A stretch of 64,000 nucleotides of DNA from Schizophyllum amplum (lineage: Eukaryota > Basidiomycota > Agaricomycetes > Agaricales > Schizophyllaceae): positions 248,001 through 312,000 of the forward strand of contig VDMD01000003.1 of the NCBI GenBank assembly GCA_007026445.1, written 5' to 3'. The notes beneath the pieces are model-generated. The model did not search any database. It was not told the origin of the DNA and was given only the letters and a program-made list of their open reading frames with translations. Below are positions 56,910 to 64,000 of this stretch, piece by piece; position 1 is the first letter of the stretch, and each line of letters starts with the position of its first letter. The position numbers and the translations under genes were made by a program.

Positions 56910-59799
56910 ATGATGAACTCAGACTTCGTCTTTCCCCCTCGCGCACCGCCGGCCATGCGAGCAGATGCGACAACACCAGGCAGTTCGGAGCACCATGGAT
57001 TGACACCGAACGATACGAGTTCCCGCGAATCCACAAACGTGCGGGCCTCTATCTTAGACGCCGCAATGGACCTGGGGTTCGGCTCTAACTCGACAGTCGC
57101 CAAATGGATGTTCGAGAATCAAGTCGAGGAGGAGGACGACGAAGAGGTGGGTATATGCGCATTAATTCCGCTCCCCTCCACCATGCATCCTCGAACATGT
57201 CCCTTCACATCCATGCGCCCCTCAAGGACAAGACTCAATATCTTCCTCTCCCCTTTCTTTGGCATGCCAGGCTTCGATCATACATCCTGTCGGTCTTGCA
57301 TACGGACTATTTACGCTTTTGCAGAGCTCAAGAGGACTGCCTTCACCTGCTATCATCGACGGCACCTCAAGCGAGGCCACGACGCCAGCAACCGCTGCAG
57401 CGCACACGACCCTTCCCACATCATTGTCCGATCATTCCTACTCGATGTTCCCGAGGTCTGCGGACACCTTCCTGCCGCGTCCGATGGTGCAAGAATATCC
57501 GCGGGCTACGTCCATCCCAGTCGACGCCGACAATAGTCAGAACTCAGTGACATTCGTACCGACTGGACCACCCAAAAAGCTGCGCAAGAAACCCCGCCCA
57601 GACGGATACGAAAGCGACGGAGGTTACGTCAGCGAGGCGGGACGCCGCGGAAAGGCGAGCACCAAGTCGTCCGACAAGAAGGAGGCGCGCGAGGCGAAGA
57701 AGGAAGAGCGCGAGGCGAAGAAGGAAGAGCGGAAGAAGAAGAAGGAGGCGCTGAAGCCTGACGACTCCGGCTACCACACGGGATACGAGACGGACAGGGC
57801 GAGCACCGGTACTCGCAAGTCGGGGAAGTCCGTGAAGTCGAAGAAGTCCATGCAGAAGCTCACCGAGGCCGGCTACGAGACGGATGACGGCTATACGTCT
57901 GCGGGAGGGTCTCTGAAGCCGAAAAAGTCGCGATTCTTCAGGTTGGGGAAGAGCAAGGAAGCGCCCATGCCCATGCCGGAGCTGCAGGTGAAGGCACCGG
58001 AGCCTATCAAGCCCCCGATGCCCCTTCCTATCGCCCAACGCTTTGCAACAACACTGCAAGAGTCTGCATCATCACCAGCGGACTCAAGCGACACCGCATC
58101 CCTTCAGCCGTCGCTGGTCTCGCAGTCAACCATGGTCAATAGCTCCCGAGCAGTATCCAGCGCTGCCTCCACGACTACGAGCGCTACCACTACGAGCGAA
58201 GACGCACCAGCTACAATGGCACGGCAGATACCCCTTGTTGAAAGAGCAGGCATCCTCCGCGACCTTTCGATGGACGACGCACCTAGACCATCACCTACGT
58301 CTGCGAGGCAGCTCGGTCACGACACCTCCTTCGGGCCCGGGACGCCGATCAGCGAGTCCGTCACCGGTCCAAGTAGTCCTGGGTCCTTCAAACCGAACTC
58401 TCCAAGCAAGCGCCACTCGATGAGCAAACGGTCATCGCTGGACTTCTTGACGCGGCCACTGTCCCGGATGTCATCCCGTCGATTGTCGAACGCGAGCCCG
58501 CCCCCCAGTGCTGTATCGAAGTACCCTACGATCTCGTACCCCCTCACCAGGTCACCGTCGCCGCCGTCGTCGCCCACGGGACCCGTGTATCCGCCTCAAT
58601 TCTTGAACATGGAAGGAGATAGCCCCACCTCGAGCCCACAGGAAGGGCGAGGGTTCTTTGGAGCGCGCAGTGCGCCATCGCCGGCCCCGCCACATCTCGA
58701 TACCCAGTCTCCAGATACCCGGTCTCCGAATACCCATGCCCAGCCGGCAGCATACATACCCGGCGGCCTGCCTTCAACGGCGAGTCATGACGGTCCGAGG
58801 CACCCTGCCTTGCTCAGAGACGAGAAGCACCGGCCGGAGAAGATCATGACCTTCTCAGCGCACCCAGGCGCGGCCGTACTAGGACGCTATGACCTGCCAC
58901 CGCCCAGCCCGCCGCCTATGGCCCCTTTGCCGAGCGTACCTTCGCTTTCGGCGTTGCGCGAAGCTACCCAGGATCGTTCGCCCATGCTAGAACCCCGTCG
59001 TCCGTCCCCTGGCCTAACACGCGCTGCTTCCGAACTTGACCCACGGTATGCATTGCCACGGTCGCCCCGCCTTCCGCCTCGTTCCGCGTCGGAGAATGAC
59101 CACGGGTTTGGCGCTGGGATGCCCTCTGCATCGCCTGGTAGGCTGTCGCCCCTACCGCCCCGTATGCCTGTGGAGCAGGGGTCATACATGCAACCCCCGC
59201 CTTCACAATATGGTCGCGAGTCACCGATGCAGCGCGGCAGGGTCTCTCCCTTCCCTCAGCAACCTATACGGCCTGGTCTCGAGCCACGGCTCATGATCCC
59301 TCGCAGCCGGGAGCAAGAGTACGCCGCTGGCGCCTGGGATGCGCGTGCGACCTCATCTGTCGAGGAGCCCGCGGAGAGCTCGAGCGAGGACGAGTGGGAG
59401 CACGACGACCGGTACGCCGACGCCGCGGAAGACGACAGCGGCCCCGTGGTGCGCTTCGACCTCCCCGCCGATCGCGACCGCCTCTCGCGCGTCACCGAGG
59501 GCGGCTCCGTGGACGACTACTACTTCAACGGGCGCGAGAGCCGGTTCACGGAGAGCGTGTACTCGCGCGCGAGCACGCTGATGGACACGGAGCGGAGCGG
59601 GGAGGTGCGCTCGCAGTTGCTCCATCGTGTCGGGGAGATGTACGACAGCAGTGGGCGCGAGCGGGGCGCGGTGCCGCCCGTGCCGAAGATTCCGGAAGCT
59701 ATGTTGAGGTTGCCCGGCGGCCTGGCGTCGCGGGCAGGGGAGCCTCGCACGCCCACGCCCGAGATGCGGGGCGCGCGGATGGCTCCAGGGAGGTTTTGA
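56910..59799 (+). CDS. large disordered Ser/Pro-rich protein with Tyr-rich repeats
   Basis: 903 residues from exons 56910-57146 and 57325-59799. The N-terminal block VRASILDAAMDLGFGSNSTV then AKWMFENQVEEEDDEE looks folded or conserved; the rest is low complexity. A Lys/Glu-rich stretch (EAREAKKEEREAKKEERKKK) is flanked by three related acidic-tyrosine units: DGYESDGGYVSEAG, SGYHTGYETDRAS and AGYETDDGYTSAGG. Long Ser/Pro segments follow, with many SPxx and RSxS sites that would be targets for proline-directed and basophilic kinases. The C terminus has EDDSGPVVRFDLPADRDRLS and SVYSRASTLMDTER. I do not recognise the family; a scaffold or cortex/signalling role is only a guess. Confidence 0.7.
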
Positions 59800-60006
59800 T
59801 TTTCTTGCGCCGATGGGTTGGTCCTTGCGCTTGCGCCAATGCGCATTCCTTGCGCCGATGCGCGTTGCTGGGTCAGACGGCATGCGGCTAAATTATCGTG
59901 TACTTACTTGCTTTTCTTGTGTTTTGGCATATAGTTTTTTGTAGATCAGTTGTACTTACTTGCATGCTCTTGGACAATGAGATATGCTACATTGGGCGTT
60001 TCTAAA

Positions 60007-60034
60007 CTTGAAGCTTGAAGCTTGAAGCTTGAAC
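60007..60034. repeat. heptamer tandem repeat (CTTGAAG)x4
   Basis: Four consecutive 7-bp units, CTTGAAG, CTTGAAG, CTTGAAG and CTTGAAC, in the gap between the disordered-protein gene and GPN1. A simple microsatellite. Confidence 0.9.
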
Positions 60035-60176
60035 CTGTATGGTGATATGCAAGCAGGTGACATTGGATCTAGGGATACAAGGTGAGAGGAAGGGGGTACG
60101 AGTACAAAGAGGCAGCGGTAAGTACAACGGTCAGGAGGAGGTGCAAGATGAGCGCTACCATCTATACTTATTGGCT

Positions 60177-61634
60177 TCACTGGGGTCTTGGCCAGTTGGT
60201 GCCCTTGTCGGATGGATGCATGCGAGTGATGTCCATATACTGGCCTTGCCAGTCGCCATCGCCTGTAATCATCGGATACCAGTCAATCAGCATACCAGTC
60301 AAGGATAACAGAGACAGCATACACGCACTCTTGTCAATGAAGTTGATATCCGGGTCGTCGTCTGCGTCGTCGTCGAACCCTTCGTCGTCTGCGTTCCAGC
60401 GGTCCTGCTCCGCGAAGGAGGGATTCTTTTCCCTGTCGACGGCGAGGTCTTTCATGAGGCGGTTCATGGAGTCTGCCTTGGCGGCCTGTAGAGTTTCTTC
60501 CCGTGCGGCACGAGCTTTTTGGATTTCGGGGAGGTAGTCTCTGCGTGAGCAAAGGTGTGTTTAGCACGAAGATGGGTGATATGACACAGATATACAGATG
60601 AGGGCATGAGTAACATACCTCTCGTACTCTTCTCGCGAGGCCTCCACTGCCTCGAAGAACTTGTCGACGCCATCACCGGTCATGCTAGAAACGCCCACGG
60701 CCTGGGCGCACGAGTCAGTAGGCTACCAGATAGGCAGAAACACATGGCGTACCTTGAGATGCTTGTAAAACTCGTCGAGCACGAGGCTCATGCTGTTCAT
60801 CAAGCTGTTCATATACGTTGGCTCGCCGTCTGAGTCCGTGGTATTTGAATGAGAGGCTAGTGCAGCCTGGAAGGCCTCGAAGTCCTGCATCCACTCGATT
60901 GCGAAGTCGTGCGGCTGCACGTCCGTCTTATTGAACACGAGGATGAAGGGAAGCTTGGTCTTGTAAAGGATACTTTGTGGCCATCAGCATTGCCGGTGCA
61001 TAATGCGTTGAGCACGAACGCACCTGCAGGCGTAGAGCATGTTCGACATGAAGGTGGCGGGTGCGGTCGTGCGTGGCGTGTCAATGATGTATGCAACGAC
61101 GGTTGGGAGAGTGGAAGCGACGGCATCGGTGATGATGGCTCCAGACGCGGACCAGGTGAAGATCTCAATCTGCCCAGGAGTATCCAGGATGAAGTAGCTG
61201 AAGGGGCAAAGGTAAGCAGGACTCTCGACCAAAGTTCTCGCACGTACTCAACTGAGTCCATCCGCTTCTCAACCAGCCCTAGCACCTGATCGAACTTGGT
61301 CGTGAAGAGATTAAGCGCGGTCAAGATCCCTCCGTTCGGGCCTAGATTATATCTGTGAGCGTCGTCTTAGCGGTGCAGCGGGAGCGTGAACGAGCACGCA
61401 CTGCTTCATAACTTCTTGATAGTTGATAGTATCACGAATGTCGATGTTGGGCTCGAAGGGGACGTATGAGACGGCGGGATCGAGGTTCAGAACATACGGC
61501 GGGGTCGACTTGGAGTGCAAGTACGAGTTGATGCGCTGCACGAAAGTGGACTTCCCTGCACCTGCCATACCGATCGTTATAATGGCCATAGGCTTTTTTG
61601 CCTGTGGCGCCGAGGAGGACGTCTCGCCGTCCAT
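60177..61634 (-). CDS. GPN1: GPN-loop GTPase 1 (GPN1/Npa3/XAB1)
   Basis: Cytosolic GTPase needed for assembly and nuclear import of RNA polymerase II. The start at 61634 gives [19 protein letters not shown]1 [15 protein letters not shown], then [20 protein letters not shown]. After an intron comes the diagnostic GPN loop, [16 protein letters not shown], which distinguishes this family from other SIMIBI GTPases. G3 is [20 protein letters not shown]4 [14 protein letters not shown] and G5 [15 protein letters not shown]. The long acidic C-terminal extension ([20 protein letters not shown]) is typical of GPN1 rather than GPN2 or GPN3. A last intron in that region splices to [20 protein letters not shown] before the stop at 60177. 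About 200 bp separates it from the divergent Rho GTPase. Confidence 0.93.
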
Positions 61635-61836
61635 GACTAAATCCGATTGCGGAGAACAATGGAGGCTGAGAACAAAGACTTTTTGTTTGTCAGGATTTGG
61701 CATTTGGGTTCCTGGAACGGCCACGTGATATTATTCCCATTTACGGCCACCTCACATCATCGCTGCGTGTTGAACGCCACCCTCAGCTCGCCTCTCCTCA
61801 TCGTCTCAGACGTTGCCGAACTGCCAGAACGCCCAG
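61635..61836. promoter_or_regulatory. divergent promoter region of GPN1 and the Rho GTPase
   Basis: 202 bp between the two ATGs, so the genes probably share promoter elements. No canonical TATA box seen on either strand. Confidence 0.45.
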
Positions 61837-62632
61837 ATGGATAGCTCTTATGCGGCCGGCCAGCAATCAGCGCCGTCACGGCGGCCAGACATGAAGCGAA
61901 AGCTGGTCGTCGTTGGGGACGGTGAGCTGACCCACTTGAACGCTGTGTTTGACGACTGAAGCGGTGTTCACGCGACAGGTGGCTGCGGGAAGACATGTTT
62001 GCTCATTGTCTACGCGGAGAACCGCTTTCCAGAGGTGCGTCTGCGTGTACGGCGCGTGCTTCTTACGCTGAACGGCTTCCCTCCGCTCCAGTCCTACATT
62101 CCTACTGTCTTCGAGAACTACATCACCCAAGTCCACTTTGAAGGAAAGGAAATAGAGCTCGCGCTATGGGATACTGCCGGCCAGGAGGAATATGACCGTC
62201 TACGGCCACTCAGCTACCCCGAAAGCGACGTTATCCTGATTGTCTTCTCCATCGACTTCCCCACAAGCCTCGCGAACGTGCAAGACAAGGTGCGTCACCT
62301 GCAAACATGTCAACGCTCCCGCTGACGCGCTGCCGTTGCAGTGGTACCCCGAAGTCGCACACTTCTGCGAAGGCACACCGCTCATCTTGGTCGGCACCAA
62401 GATCGACTTGCGGAAAGACGACCAGACGCGGAAGATGCTCGGCGCGCAAGGGCAGTCCCCTGTCACTCCAGACCAAGGAGGCGCTGTAGCGCGGGAGATT
62501 GGCGCGAAGTACATCGAGTGCTCCGCCAAGCTCGGCGTGGGCGTGCAAGAAGTCTTCAACCTTGCGCTCAAAGAGAGCGTCAAGGGTAAGTGGGGCAAGA
62601 TCGTCCGGCAGCGGAGATGTATCGTCGCATGA
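61837..62632 (+). CDS. Rho-family small GTPase (Rho1-like)
   Basis: 209 residues from exons 61837-61921, 61979-62034, 62092-62289 and 62342-62632. Membrane-bound switch controlling actin, polarity and cell-wall synthesis. Motifs: P-loop [20 protein letters not shown] (split by intron 1 at the glycines), switch [21 protein letters not shown], switch [33 protein letters not shown] (the TKxD base contact) and [14 protein letters not shown] with the SAK loop. The C terminus is a short basic stretch followed by CIVA, a CAAX prenylation box. It has an N-terminal extension of about 15 residues and lacks the Lys-rich tail of S. cerevisiae Rho1. It may therefore be a Rho1-related paralogue of the basidiomycete Rho10/Rho11 kind; that sub-assignment is tentative. 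Confidence 0.9.
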
Positions 62633-63144
62633 TTACTCGTCCCTGCATGACCCCTCGTCGCTGCACGACTGCTCTGTCGCATACCTGCACTGCTACGTAT
62701 TTATCGCTGTCTTATAATAACACGGACTATGCGTCGGCGACGTACTTTACTGATCTGCTTGATTTCCTCGTCTTCACTAGCACATGTACCATCTATGGCT
62801 TTATGAACATATACCTTCAGTGGCATGTCCATGCTTCTAACTGTACTCAAGGACCGGAGTCTCCGCGTGAAGCGGTTTACGCGCACGACCTTGACGCGTC
62901 GACAACGTCAATGACGGTGGCTTACACGCCGTTCGGTATGGTTTAACCAGCAACAAAGTCCAGAACAAAAACACGAGCAGTGTCTCACTGTACGTACGTA
63001 CTTATATCGGTCAAAGGACGGAATTCTGACCAAATCCCGACAAGTAGAAAAACGCGTTTGACTCGCACTGATAATGTAGGGGTATCGAAGTCCACCGGTC
63101 GTACGAGATATACTCACTTGAGCGCCAAAGTGCCCACTGTCTGG
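62633..63144. other. intergenic between convergent genes
   Basis: About 510 bp between the Rho stop and the MAG1-like stop, both genes pointing inwards. Only 3' flanks; no gene-like signal. Confidence 0.5.
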
Positions 63145-64000
63145 TTACGCAAGCAACACGACGGCCATGGCCACACTCAATATCCCACCCATAGATACAA
63201 CGCCTGTAGAGGATGCACCGTTGCCATCTGTCCCGCTTGCACCAGCGGTCGCGCCCGAGGTGGTACCGGAAGCCCCACTGCTGCTACCGGTGCGACTGGA
63301 CGTCGAGGTCGAACCCGAGCCACTGGACCCATCCGACGCCAGCGCGCTGAACAGCTCAGAGCTGGTGTAGGCGACGCAGTTGCTCGACGACGGCGTGCGC
63401 GCTGCCCACGTCAAAGTCGGCTCCACGCCCTCGGGAGGTTGTGTGTACGTCGAGACCTCGCCGTTCGTGTCGGTGTAGACGCCCGGATAGTCCTGCACGT
63501 CGCCCTCGCAGGACTCGAACGTGCCGTTCTGGGCGTTGTTCGGCGCGTTGAAGGCGCAGCCGATGCGGTCGTAGATGTGCTCGCAAAAGTCGGCGGCGTG
63601 CTCGTTGGACTGGTCGCACGCCTTGATGCAGAACATGTCGGAGCCCATGAAGCTGGGCTGCGTGAGTGCAGGTTTAAGCGAGGCATAGTGTGACTCACTT
63701 ATGCCATTCGATGACCTGCTCCCAAGTGTTCCCGTCACCAAATGCGGTGGTGTACATCAGGCCACCAAGAGGGTTGCCGCGCTTCGGGAGTTCGTCAGAA
63801 AGTTTGCGTGGTTACATGAGGCTCACTCACAAGGTCAGCGCCTGCAACATACAATCAGCATGATGTTCATATCCAGAAACAGTGAGACTCACCATGAGGA
63901 TCCATCTCGCCTCCATAGTCTAATGTCTGGATGTTGATCTGGGTCTGATCGATGAAGCCCACAACCTGGACGTATGCGTCCGTCTTCATGAACTGCACAC
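63145..64000 (-). CDS. MAG1-like GPI-anchored glycoprotein, C-terminal part (cut by right edge)
   Basis: Cell-surface or secreted protein resembling fungal macrophage-activating glycoprotein. At the window edge the minus strand reads DAYVQVVGFIDQTQINIQTL then DYGGEMDPHG. After short introns come GGNPLGGLMYTTAFGDGNTW, FMGSDMFCIKACDQSNEHAA then DFCEHIYDRIGCAFNAPNNA, a cysteine-rich block, and SCEGDVQDYPGVYTDTNGE. The C terminus is a Ser/Thr/Gly-rich stalk suited to O-mannosylation, then a terminal hydrophobic segment (GGILSVAMAVVLLA) with small residues before it, a standard GPI-attachment signal. The signal peptide lies outside the window. Confidence 0.8.

Noticed and set aside
1..64000. CRISPR arrays, rRNA genes, bacterial operons
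   Set aside because: Nothing repeats with CRISPR spacing, no rRNA core sequences were recognised, and intron-rich genes show that this is a fungal nuclear region.

Overview
The window is nuclear DNA of a filamentous basidiomycete, most likely an agaricomycete. The evidence is dense genes on both strands, many introns of about 45-60 nt with GTRNGN donors and YAG acceptors, and a protein repertoire typical of mushroom-forming fungi: MYND proteins, sedolisins, GH3 and GH95 glycosidases, P450s, SRA-YDG proteins and expanded P-loop NTPase/nuclease families. The exact species is not deduced.

Layout. 0-12 kb: a delta-12 type fatty acid desaturase (minus, cut by the left edge), a poorly coding stretch, a MYND zinc-finger protein (minus), a DENND11/LCHN-like DUF2347 protein (minus) divergent from the SMC5/6 subunit NSE3 (plus), and a compact phosphoinositide phospholipase C (minus) convergent with NSE3. 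12-30 kb: a nutrient-acquisition block with an MFS hexose transporter, secreted GH3 beta-xylosidase, an F-box protein, a two-lobed HIT-like protein, a secreted sedolisin and a secreted GH95 alpha-L-fucosidase. 31-38 kb: two tandem SRA-YDG (modified-cytosine reader type) genes, each divergent from an FHA gene start. Only the second FHA gene is complete. The first is a 5' fragment ending exactly at a 424-bp MITE with long terminal inverted repeats. A third SRA remnant lies at 23.3 kb. 38-45 kb: a PIN-domain protein, a P450 and a DUF4203 (TMEM198-like) membrane protein.

45.2-55.7 kb holds the most unusual locus: three large related genes, each with a helical N-terminal region, a Walker-type P-loop NTPase core, a putative restriction-endonuclease-fold domain and a basic nuclear-localisation-like tail. 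The outer two are close paralogues on the minus strand, flanking a more divergent plus-strand member. Architecturally they resemble the Crinkler-RHS (CR) type NTPase-nuclease proteins. The plus-strand copy keeps a plausible D...QxK active site. Both minus copies seem to have lost the catalytic lysine motif, and one also has a changed Walker B and a stop just before the basic tail.

56-64 kb: a long disordered Ser/Pro-rich protein, then the GPN-loop GTPase GPN1/Npa3 (minus) sharing a short divergent promoter with a Rho-family GTPase (plus), and finally a MAG1-like GPI-anchored glycoprotein (minus, cut by the right edge).

Exon boundaries were read by eye from splice consensus and reading-frame continuity, with no transcript or database support. 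Family names come from recognising motifs.
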